NCBI GenBank assembly: GCA_024195265.1
Contig: JAJLRJ010000002.1
Coordinates: 19,418,307-19,482,306, forward strand
Reading direction: 5' to 3'
Length of the DNA: 64,000 nt
DNA from: Dendrophyllia cribrosa
Lineage: Eukaryota > Cnidaria > Anthozoa > Scleractinia > Dendrophylliidae
How positions within the stretch are numbered: the stretch's first letter is position 1; every line of letters begins with the position of its first letter. Shown here piece after piece: positions 38,101 to 50,100 of the stretch. The notes beneath the pieces are model-generated. The model was not told where the DNA came from. It saw nothing but the letters and a program-made list of their open reading frames with translations, and ran no database searches. The translations under genes and the position numbers were made by a program.

Positions 38101-41100
38101 TAACTGCAAAACAACAGGATCAACAACTATATAAGCCAGGCCTTGGCTGTGTCATGTGCATCTAAGATCTTACACTGCTGCATAGAAATAGTTTTTCTTA
38201 CTTAAAAAATGTATCCTCTCAAAACTCCATTTTGATTGGATATTTTACAAAATTGGTCAGATATCCACCATTTTGAATTTAACTTGAGACACAATCCGTT
38301 AGCATACACGACAAACAAATGTTTCAGTTTGCAATGCATTATAGGGTGATTTCAAATTGGCTTTTTCTAACGCCCCATCCACACGTATACGTTTACGTTC
38401 ATAAACGCATTTTTTTATGCATTTATAGGCCTCCCATCCACACGTAAGCGATGAAAACGGTCACCCTAAACAGATATTTTCGAAAACACGCTCCAAAGTG
38501 GATATTTTCGAAAACGCCGTTTACCCGTTTTCCCGTTTAAGTGTGGACAGTGTAAATGCATATTTTCATAAATGCTGATGTCACAGATTCTGACCCAGTC
38601 CACAAATAAAGAAAATAGAGCAGATATCCATTATGGCGGACGGTCAAGTACTTATCCAGGCATGCGCAATGCAGATTTGAAGCATTTGCATATCGTTTTA
38701 GCATTTGCGTGTGGACAGGTAAAAAAGAATCGTAAACGATGGCTGGCTTCGTGTGGACGGGTGCGTTTTAGATAAAAAAAAATATGCGTTTACGAACGTA
38801 AACATATACGTGTGGACGGGGCCTAAATTTTAAGGGACAAATTGTCTTGCGAGGGGAAGAATGTCGCAAGTTCGCGCTCTGGCTCGAACCCTGAAATGTA
38901 CAATTTGTACTCATTCAAGAACATTTGAGTCTCACCTAGGCAAGTGGGCGAGTGCTAGTTTCCATCTGTGCAGTGGTTACCTCCGTCCAAAATAAATCCT
39001 ATGTGAATACAATGATATTATTTTAAAGTTTTCAGAAGATCTATTTCTTTAGAAAGTTAATGTTTTGATTATTCTGTTAAATACAATACTATGTGAACTG
39101 AAGAAAGAACAGGCAGAATAGGCAGTAATATTTAATTAATATATATGTATTCCTCTAATAATATTAATCTGGAGTGAATACTTGTTGTTGTTTGATTGTA
39201 GGTGTATGCCAAGTTTGCTTGGACCAATCCACTCCATGCCGACCTTTTTCCTGATGGTGACTAGTTTTTTATTGATATTTATCTTTGTTTTATTTAATTG
39301 ATGAAACAATTTTATAAAAAATGACGTTGAATGGAAAACTACAGACACCTTTATTCACTACACCTGTTAACAGAATGATGTTCATTCCCAAGAGATGCCC
39401 ATAAAGTCTGTTTTTAACAAGTGAGCGATGCAAGTGAAAAGTGACAATTATTCAGTTGTTAACGGGGGTGTCAAATAGGGCTGGAAACCAGGGATTCCCC
39501 CGCCCCCAGCTATTTTGTGTTTGAGCCGCTGCTACTGTTTTAATAGTAAAACAGAACTTTATCCACACCAGAAACCAATTTTTCCTGGCTACTTTCTTCA
39601 CTTTTACACCGATTTGATAAATTAGTGACAACCCTGAACAAACACTTGTAATTAGGACAGCTGTAATCAAATACTGATCTGTATACAGTACATGTTTATT
39701 GCACACGAAATGCCTGCCAAGTCTTGACCAGTAAATCCAATATTGAATGATCAATTTTGCCTTCGATGCAATTAACAAATAAATATAAATGTACAGAGAT
39801 TATGTACATGTATCTTACTGTACATCCACAGAATATTTTGCTAAATATTCTTTTATTCCAAACAGTGCGAAAGATGGAAGCAGAAGTGGTTCAGATGTGT
39901 GTTAATATGTTCAAGGGAGGGAAGGAAGCTTGTGGAACGGTAAACACTCGCACATTTAACAGCTACTAGTAACCCTAACCCATGCTGTTCCTTACTGTGA
40001 TTTTAAATATACTTGTAAGAAACTATTTTCTCTAGGTAAAAGAAAGGGGGAATAACCTTGTTACATGTTTGTACATTGTACAGATAACGATATATGTGTC
40101 ATCCCACAAACTGAAGATTAAATTTAATACATTTATGAAGATCAAAGTTCTATATTGTACGTACAGCTGTTCATGTACTAACCATACTAGCCTGGTACTG
40201 GTTGATATACAGTAGTATACCATACTTTAGCTTGTAGACAACAACAACAAAAATTCAATGATACCAACATTGTTTTGTTGATGCAACAAATGATGATGCA
40301 TATCGCCCTTAGCTAAAATGAACCAGATTTTGAAGTAAATACAAGAACTGGCATTAAGCACAGAAAAAATGCATATGAGTCAATAACATTTAGGATTGGT
40401 TTTGATTTTGCCACTAATTGGTCAACAAAATGGCAGGATATTTTTAGCCAATCATGAAACACAGTTATTTATAACCAAATCAATATTGCAAAATAACTTT
40501 TCATTGACACTCCAAAGAAAACTGCTCTATTTTCTGTGCTTTATTTAGATGACCACTGGAGGTACAGAGAGTCTGTTGTTGGCTTGCAAGTCGTACCGTG
40601 ATTGGGCATATGATCGTGGAATCGAGAGACCTGAGATGTAAGTGACCCTCAGGTTACCTTTTACTCCCAAGTCTGACATTATATATTATTTTTCCATGCA
40701 ATGGTATGACAACTTCTCACAAATCATGGCACCAAATAAAGCATAAATACCAAGTTAATGGTTTGTTTTATGCCAAAAACAATATCATTACATACATGTA
40801 TTGCGTAGTGCCACTCCATTGTTGACATTGTACTTTCTCCTTAACGGTTGTAAGTGACGCGCATGCCCTCTCTGCTTTGTCTTGTTCGACATGTTTTGTG
40901 GTCAGTTATCAATAAACCTTAATTTGTGTAAACGCAGTGTTTACTCTTTATTAACGTAGTTTGGTGGACATTTCAGCTTTCTGTTTTCTTAAGTTTGCAT
41001 TTATAAAATCCACTCACAGTTCGATTTCTAATCAAAATAGATTTTTACTAGTCTAGGCATGGGCTAGTTCAAGTCTTGAGCCCTGAAAATCCTGTACATG

Positions 41101-44100
41101 TACATTATTTGTATGATTAAAAAACATGTTACCCTCCTTTTTTCTTTCCAACAGTGTGGCACCAGTTAGTGCACATGCAGCTTTTGATAAAGTAAGTGAA
41201 TCTATGTAATGTTATGATAATCGTTTTGACAAAGTCCTCGCAATAATTGCCAAAAAAATGTGGACTTAGGGATGCTGTTGTGATTTTTTTGTGCAACATG
41301 TTCATGTTGTGGTTTAAAGTACACTGTAAAATTTTTTGTTTTGTTTTTGGTTTCAATTTCTTAAAATTAATATCCATATTGTTGGAATCTTACTCATCAA
41401 TCATCATTTTTTTATAATCTGGAAGAAAAGAAAGTGGAAGGGAAAAAATCAAAAGCCAAACAAACATAAATTTAAACGACCAGGCCCCGGTTGTTCAAAA
41501 GGTGGATAGCGCTATCCACCGGATAAATCACTATCCAGTGGATAAATATTAACAAAATCCTTTGTGTTATCCACTGGATAGTGATTTATCCAGTAGATAG
41601 CGCTATCCACCTTTTGAACAACCGGGGACTGTAGCATAAAAGTTATTAATACCTAAAGTCTCACTGTGATGTTAATAAATGGTTTGTATTTTTACCTTGT
41701 ATCTAGGCAGCTCACTATTTCAACATAAAATTAGTCCATGTTCCTGTTGATGAGAAAACAAGAAAATGCAATATGAAGGTACATTATGAATAAGGTTTTA
41801 ACTTTGAAGTACATTTACCATAATAATAATTATTATTGTGGATATTTCAACTATTTGTTTTTTCAATAATTAGAATACAACTACATGTACTAGGTTTCTT
41901 CTAGAGCCATTACCTTGCTCTGTGTTTACATTTTTGCATTGCACTGTTAGGAGGAACAAGCAAGAGTATCATCACAATTTTTGTGTTTATGTTTTATTTC
42001 TCTTTCTAGGCAATGAGAAAGGCCATTACAAAGAACACTATACTAGTAAGTAATATTTATTTGATTCATTTCGTGCTTCTTAACCCTTTCACTTCCAAGA
42101 GTGCCAAACATCAAAATTCAAGAAAAATCCCAAATTTCATTTTGTAAAATATTGAAAAACAAATGGTACCATGAAAACGTACTGCTGAAGAGGTTTCATT
42201 TGAATGGTCACACCATAGGATTTCGTCAACAGATTTAAAAGTTAGAACTACACTTCATGTCTGCATAATTGACTCTCTTAAAGATCTTATATATTAAATG
42301 TGCTGTGACACTTCATATGCTACATGTTCACTTAGGGCCAAACATGTTTAGTATGATCATGATCAAAATTAATATTATTTTATTCTGAGTATGCCTGAAA
42401 CTACCTACATGTAGTGAGGTAGTTTTGATCTAAGCCAGACGAAACATGGTAGAAACCCAAAATGTCTGGAGTTAAAGTTTGGCACTTTCATTGCCTAGTT
42501 TTGTCTTCCAACAGGTGCCATGTAGCTCATGAATGTTTCTGTTGACATTTGTGCATTGATGGTATCATCCTCACATGCCCATTCCATAAACAAATTACAT
42601 TATTATGTAACAATGACAGTCTAGTGTTGGTCACAGACAAGCTCCGTTACATGCATGGCCTCAATGGACAAAAATTAATAGCTACAAACAAACAAAAATG
42701 GACTCAATTAAGCTCCATCAGTGCTTTTCATCTTCTAAATGGTGTGTTTTTTCAGCTTGTTGGCTCTGCGCCACATTTTCCCCATGGTGTTATAGATCCC
42801 ATTGTGGAAATGGGCAAGCTTGCCAAGAAGTACAACCTTGGACTTCATGTAGATTCATGCCTGGGTGGATTTTTGGTTCCTTTCATGAAGAAAGCAGGGT
42901 ATGTTACATAACAGACTTTGAAGGTTCATATACATTTACACTGCAGTTTACAGTGGCACAGCCAGGTCCAGTTACAAAAGGGTTTCAGAACTTTATATAC
43001 TGTGAAAATAACGCATTCCTCACTTTAGCCCAAGTTTTTATGTGACATTATTTAATGGCGCATTGTGCGCATTGCTTCTGAGGGTCCTGTATTCTTGAAA
43101 TTAAGTCAAGTATCCTTGAAATAATTTTTATACCAAGTATATATATCCTAAAAATTATGCCAAGTAAGTGAACAAAATAATTTACGAGCCATTCCTGCAT
43201 TGCTTTAACCATAGTTGTATCCTGCTATGTAACAGTGCTACTTTTTTCCAAGCCATTCCAAGTTTTTCACCTGGTTGAATATTCTTGGAACCAGTATGGA
43301 CATTGTATGTTTCTCTTAATCCTTGCAATCCTTGTTAAAATTCAGCTCAAGTCCAGAATTGTCAAATTGCTTTACAAATAACACAAGATCATTATTCGTA
43401 TAGCTTTTCAGGGTTCATTCTTCTCACTTTTGTTTACCTTTTAGGTTTGATATTCCCCCATTTGATTTTACAGTGGAAGGTGTAACCAGTATATCATGTG
43501 ATACTCACAAGGTATGGTACTGATTAGAGGGATAGCAGTACCCACAAATATTAATATCAGTGAACAAGTAACTGTATTTGCAAAGACCACCATAACAAAA
43601 TAGAAGTGCTCTGGATCCTGTAGTAAAGGATTTAATCGGCTAAAAACTAATTTAATAATTTGAAAAAGCAAGGTCGATTCACAGTACGGAAATGACTATA
43701 TTAATGTAAAATATCCAGTATTTGAAAAGGCACAGCCTTTCTTATTCAGGGTCCTGAAGAAGAAAGGCTGTGCCTTACGAAATATTGGATATTTTACAAA
43801 TATAGTCGTTTCCGTGAATCGGCCTTGCTTTTTTATCAAATCGTTTCGTTAATATCAGTGGCATTTATATGACAGTATACATGTATGTATAATATGACAA
43901 TAATGGCAATTATGACCAAATTGCTAGTATGGCCAAAATGGTTACATGACCATGATAGCTATGTGACCAAAATGATTACATGACCATGATAGCTATGTGA
44001 CCAAAATGGTTACATGACCACGATAGCTATGTGACCAAAATGGTTACATGACCATGATAGCTATGTGACCAAAATGGCAATTTTGGTAAAATCACAATAA

Positions 44101-47100
44101 ATAGACTGTTATTAAGTGAAAAGTTTTGTAATAGGCTGTGTCAGTGGGTATTTTTACAAGTCAGCTGTTACCTAAAACACAAATGAGTAAAAATAACCAG
44201 CCATATTATGACACAACTTTTGCTGAAAAATTGTTTATTACATGACAGTCATCTCCCAGATGTCTATTTTTGAAAGTGTTTTCCCTAGGGCGCACTCAGA
44301 AGAGTGTAATAGCATGTCTTATACATTGTAGTCACAATCTGTCTTCTCATTGGCGAAGAGCCTACAGTTAATTTTGGAAATCAGCTCACCCAGCTGGTGA
44401 ATAATCTGTAGAGTGGGTGCACAATGCATGATTTTCCATGCAATGTGCAGCTCACCCAGCTAGTAAATAATCTGTAGAGTGGGTGCACAATGGATGATTT
44501 TCCATGCAATGTGCAGCTCACCCAGCTAGTGAATAATCTGTAGAGTGGGTGCACAAAGCATGATTTTCCATGCATTGTGCAGCTCACCCAGCTGGTGAAT
44601 AATCTGTAGAGTGGGTGCACAATGCATGATTTTCCATGCAATGTGCAGCTCACCCAGCTAGTAAATAATCTGTAGAGTGGGTGCACAATGGATGATTTTC
44701 CATGCAATGTGCAGCTCACCCAGCTAGTGAATAATCTGTAGAGTGGGTGCACAAAGCATGATTTTCCATGCATTGTGCAGCTCACCCAGCTAGTGAATAA
44801 TCCGTAGAGTGGGTGCACAATGCATGATTTTCCATGCATTGTACAGCTCACCCAGCTAGTGAATAATCTGTAGAGTGGGTGCACAAAGCATGATTTTCCA
44901 TGCATTGTGCAGCTCACCCAGCTAGTGAATAATCTGTAGAGTGGGTGCACAATGCATGATTTTCCATGCATTGTGCAGCTCACCCAGCTAGTAAATAATC
45001 TGTAGAGTGGGTGCACAATGCATGATATCATAAAAACCTCATCCAATAATTGAGGGGCTCCCTGCAACAACATCCTGAGTGTGTTTTTGGTAACTTTCAC
45101 TAAAATTGTATGTTTTAGGCCTTTAAAAGCACAGTTTTGTCAAATTAATGATTTATTATTGTTAAGGTACTTAAAACAGCTCCAAAATGGGGAAGAAAAT
45201 CCACATCTTTGAGAAAATGTTTTGGGCTCCTATGGCACCCTATGGCTCCCAGGACACCCTATGTATCTTTTCAAAATAAAAAATTATTCTGTTCGAAGAT
45301 AGAAGATTTGTTGACCTGGTTTAAATCCTTTCATTCATATTTACATGATCCAGTCATAATTTTGGCAAGTGAGTCCCTTTGGAGGCCAAAATCCAAGATT
45401 TCTGTGAAAAGTTTCCAAAAACGCACTCAGGACGTTATTGCAGGGAGCCCTTCAATTGTTAATATTAGCACTCGTTTTGGCGCATATTCGTACTTTAAAA
45501 TGCTATTAATATTGAATAATAATGAATATGTATTGATAGCAACATATGTCTCTGTATGGCTCCATAATGTTCTGACACACATGTTGACTTGCGGATACTG
45601 GCAAGACCACATGATCACAGACAATCTTATTTCAATTTCAGTATGGATTTGCACCAAAGGGATCTTCAGTTATAATGTACAAAAACAAGCATCTTAGGCA
45701 TTTTCAAGTAAGTTACTGTTAATGCAGTTGTTTACCAGGGCCCGGTTGTACAAAAGGTGGATAACGCTATCCGCCGGATAAATCACTATCCAGCGGATAA
45801 CACTATAGACTTTGTTAATACTTATCCACTGGATAGTGATTTATCCGGTGGATAATGCTATCCACCTTTTGAACAACCGGGGCCAGTAGGTTGTCAATTT
45901 GACAAAATAACTGTGAGCACTGAAGGTATCAACACAATGGGCAGTTTTGCTCAAGCTATACAGAAAATGAGGCACGGAAGATTACTATTATATTTATGTA
46001 GACTGCAAGCATGACATGTACATGTGTGTGATGAAAGAAAGAGATAAAGAGCAGTAATTTCTAATGGTTTGGCTAACTTTTCAACTTTTGCCAAAATTTT
46101 CCATTTTGAACATGCTCTACATTTATTTCAGAAGTCAAAGTTAAGGGTGGTTTTATGTTTTTGTCAGTTCTTTGTAGCATCTGACTGGCAAGGTGGAATC
46201 TATGCTTGTCCTACAATGCCTGGCAGTCGACCAGGTGCAATCATTGCATCAACATGGGCAGCAATGATGCACTTTGGAGAATCAGGTATGAAACAAGTCA
46301 TTTTACCATAAACAGTAATTTTGCAAAATCATACATGGGAAGGGAACATCTTGACAAAATTGGATTAAACATGGAAGGAAATTAGCACACTCTCACTCGT
46401 CCAGGGGAGTGTCAAATTTCCTTGGACAAGTACAAATTGTACATTTTTGGTGCAGTTCCGAACGTCACTTAAATAACCATTTGACAAGTGCTGTAAAAAT
46501 TAAAGTTTCCAACCATGAAAGAAAATAATGACTGACAATCATCCTCTTCAAACTTCAAACTTTCTTTATTTACTCATTTTTCAACTATATTTAAAAACAA
46601 TACCTACACACATTTTGAACTAAGTACTAATAATTTAAATAGTTAATACAATTTTGAGTCTGGGAGCTAAATTAACGGGTAAGTTTTCTAGTTAGCCCCC
46701 CTCTCTCACTTTGCAAGTAAAACAACTTATTGTACATAAGATTCAATAGGATAAATGGCTTGAAACTCGAGCACGCGATGCCCACTTTTGCAACTGTGAG
46801 GTTATCTGCTGGCAGAAGACCCTATTGCTACCACACTTGTTGATTAGAACTAGCTGTATGTTGTCAGTTATCAAGAAGAGATATTGAGTATAGTGTGCTG
46901 TCAGTCAACTCTCTGAAAGCAAACATTGCTGTATTAAGGACGTTCGCGCTAATTGTTTATGCGCATCTTTACTGCACACGCAATTCGTATTGCAACGCCA
47001 TGCTACGTCATGCACGAGCGCGCGCGCAAAGCAAGAAATCTAAACAGATAAAGGGCTGGTAGCCGTTGCGTTAACTTCACTTAGATTTTACTCGCTTGGA

Positions 47101-50100
47101 TGCTCGGTGACCCCTATTTTTTTCTTCATATATCACTTTCTTTACCGATTATCTACAGTTTGTGAAAAAAGGAAAAAAATCTGTCTTGTAGAAGTTTGAT
47201 TTTTTTCATTTTTTTTATCCACGCGACGTCGGATTGCACTCATATCTCAGCTGTATGTTGTTTCCGAATGCCCTCTTTAAAGGGTTAACTCATTTAAAGG
47301 TTGAAAACAGTTCGAATTATTTACGAATCAGGCCCACTTAGATAACATTTGAATATAATAGTTTCTCCCCAGCGATTCATCTTTGATATTTTTTAACTAA
47401 AAGCCATGGACACCATGTCATGTTACGAGGACTAACTTTTCAAAAACAGGGTATATTTCTACACACTATATCTCTTAAATCAATTTGGTGACCCCCAATT
47501 TTTTTTGCATTTCTGACGTCAGTAACTCATTATCAGACCGTAGCATAAGTTTGAAAAAAATCTGTCCTGTAGAAGATTTTCACGCGAACGTCCTTAAGGC
47601 TCCTCTATGGCAACCATCAGTGTCTGGCTGGATCTGGCCGAATTTCACTTAATGTCTGTAAGGTGGACACCTCTAGAGCTAGAGAAGACGGCTAGAACTG
47701 GTCCTCAGGGAGAGTGTCCAGCTTAGGGACAGTTCACTGAGTATAACATTACCGATTGATCAAGTTTTGTTTCATTAAATTTGGGTCTCTCTCAGCTAGT
47801 AGCCGTTTACATACAGAGATTAAAAGGAGTGCGAAAAGGATGAAATGGAGACACAGTTCTGATGACATAAGGCACTTACTTTAACAGTTTTACTTCTGTC
47901 TTAGTTGTATCGTACAACCTTTCTTTCTGTATTGTGCTTTATTTCTGTTAGTATTGTCCTTTATTGTGAAATTTACGAAGTATTGATTTGTATTGAAAAA
48001 AAAGGACAATTAGAGAATAGTTAAGATTAGATAAGTTTAGCATTTACAATATTTATTGTGTGATAAAGACTACTCGCTTTGGATTTGATTTGATTTAATA
48101 AAGTTATTTTTTACCCAGGTTATGTTGACAGTACAAGGAAAATTATAACAACTCGAATGAAAATTGAGGAAGGGTAAGAACTTAAAGGGGTTATTAACTT
48201 CTTACATGGAAATGTTTGTGCAACCATTTCCATCCTGCTTTTAAGTGAAAAGACGTGTTTACAGTTTCAGTGCATTGGTATAGCGACGTTTGGTATTAAT
48301 GCATGTGAAACGTTTGGCTTTTCACAACTGTAGAACGTTCAGACTTCTAGAATTTAAGCATTCAAGGTGGGCAAGTTTTCCTCTAGACATTATAAGATGG
48401 AGTGGGGAGGGAAAAAAATAAAAAAATAATGGAAATTAAAGTACTTTAGAGAAGCAACCAGTGTGTGGATGTAACTGCTATTATCCCCCTTGATCCACTA
48501 TAGCTTACGAAAGATCAAAGGCCTATATATACTCGGCAAACCTGAAGTGAGTGTGGTGGCATTTGGATCCAATGATTTTGATATCTATCATCTTGGAGAT
48601 GCTCTTACCAAGAGAGGCTGGTGCCTTAATTCACTTCAGTTTCCTGCAAGGTTTGTGTTTTCCCCTACCAGTCAGTAGAGAAAGAAGTGTGAGACTCTTG
48701 ATAGAAAGTCAGCCGGGTGGTTTGAGTCTTTCTCCACCCAGTCATATAAATACTAGCAAGCCGTTAGGGAAACTTAACAGAATACTGGGCAGCAGACCTA
48801 GTACTCTCAGTGGCTTTATGGCATAGAATATATTGACCCAAGTGCTTTAGTTAATTCTAATAAATCCTCTCATCCTAGAGGCGTACGAGGGGGAGGGGCT
48901 GGGGGGGCCGATTGTTCAATGCCTGGATCGGTCAAATCACTATCCAGTGGATATACATTAAAGGGACACAGTCCCGGCTGATTTATTGTGTTTTATTATG
49001 TTGTGTTTTTATGATTATGGCCAGGAATTATGAAGAAAAAATCGCCAAAAGTAATGAAATAGAGAGACAAAATAATGACTGAAAAGTCAAACTTCTTCAC
49101 AAATGGTAATTTTGGTTTCTTGACTGCCTGTCACAACACTGATCAAATTTAACGAACTGTAATCCACTCACATCCTTGCAATCAGGACTGTACTATATCT
49201 CATTATCTATATCTGGTGGCATTTTGCGATATAAGGCAGGACAGTGTCCCTTTAAGCAATTGCTTTATCCATTGAATAAAGTTAATCCAGTGGATGGCAC
49301 TATCCATCTTTTGTACAACCAGGGATCAATTCAATAAACCTTTTACAAGTGTAATTTACAAGTGTAGCCATTGTTTCAGAGGTTGAAAACAATAGCTACA
49401 CTTGTAAATTGCACTTGTGAAAGTTTTATTGAATTGACCCCAGGACCTAAAAGGTTAACTTGATTGGTTGCATGGTTATTTTTTATCTCATCATCACACA
49501 TAGAGCAGTTTTTACTTGAGTGTCATAAAACCAAAACCAATTGTAAGCACTCTGGCCAATCACAACAGACAAAGACAATCCGATGAATCAATAAGCTCTC
49601 GAAGCAAATATATGTAGCCCGCGCCAAGCGCGGGAAGCGTGCGAGTAAGTTACAATTGGTTTTGGGTTTACTTCTGATTGGTCGAGAAAGTGGCACGAGA
49701 TTTTTTAGCCAATCACAAAGCATAGCAATGCAAAATAAAGCAATCGCGAAATTGCTTTCGATACTCAATTGAAAACCGCTCTTATCTGAGGTAGTTTGAT
49801 TCTTTTTGTAGTATCCACTTTTGTGTGACCTACCTTAACACCAAGAAGGGTGTGGCTGAGTCATTTGTGAAGGACGCGAAAGAGTGCTGTGCTAAGCTAT
49901 TGAAAGAACCTCCCGCTGACACTGGCGGCATGGTGAGTTTTGATATTTTGGAAATTATGATCAAATTGGCAGATAACAAAAGAGAACGAAACTCATAAGC
50001 CGGGGGAAATTGTACAGCAAACAAACTTTGCACAAAGAGACATAGGTTTGCACAGTATATTAAACTTACCCAAAGTGTTAACCTTTTAAGGAAACCCTAT

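Noticed and set aside
44381..45100. 239-codon open frame on the minus strand, 22-residue repeat
   Set aside because: It is the 66-bp satellite; no start context, no splice context, no known family.
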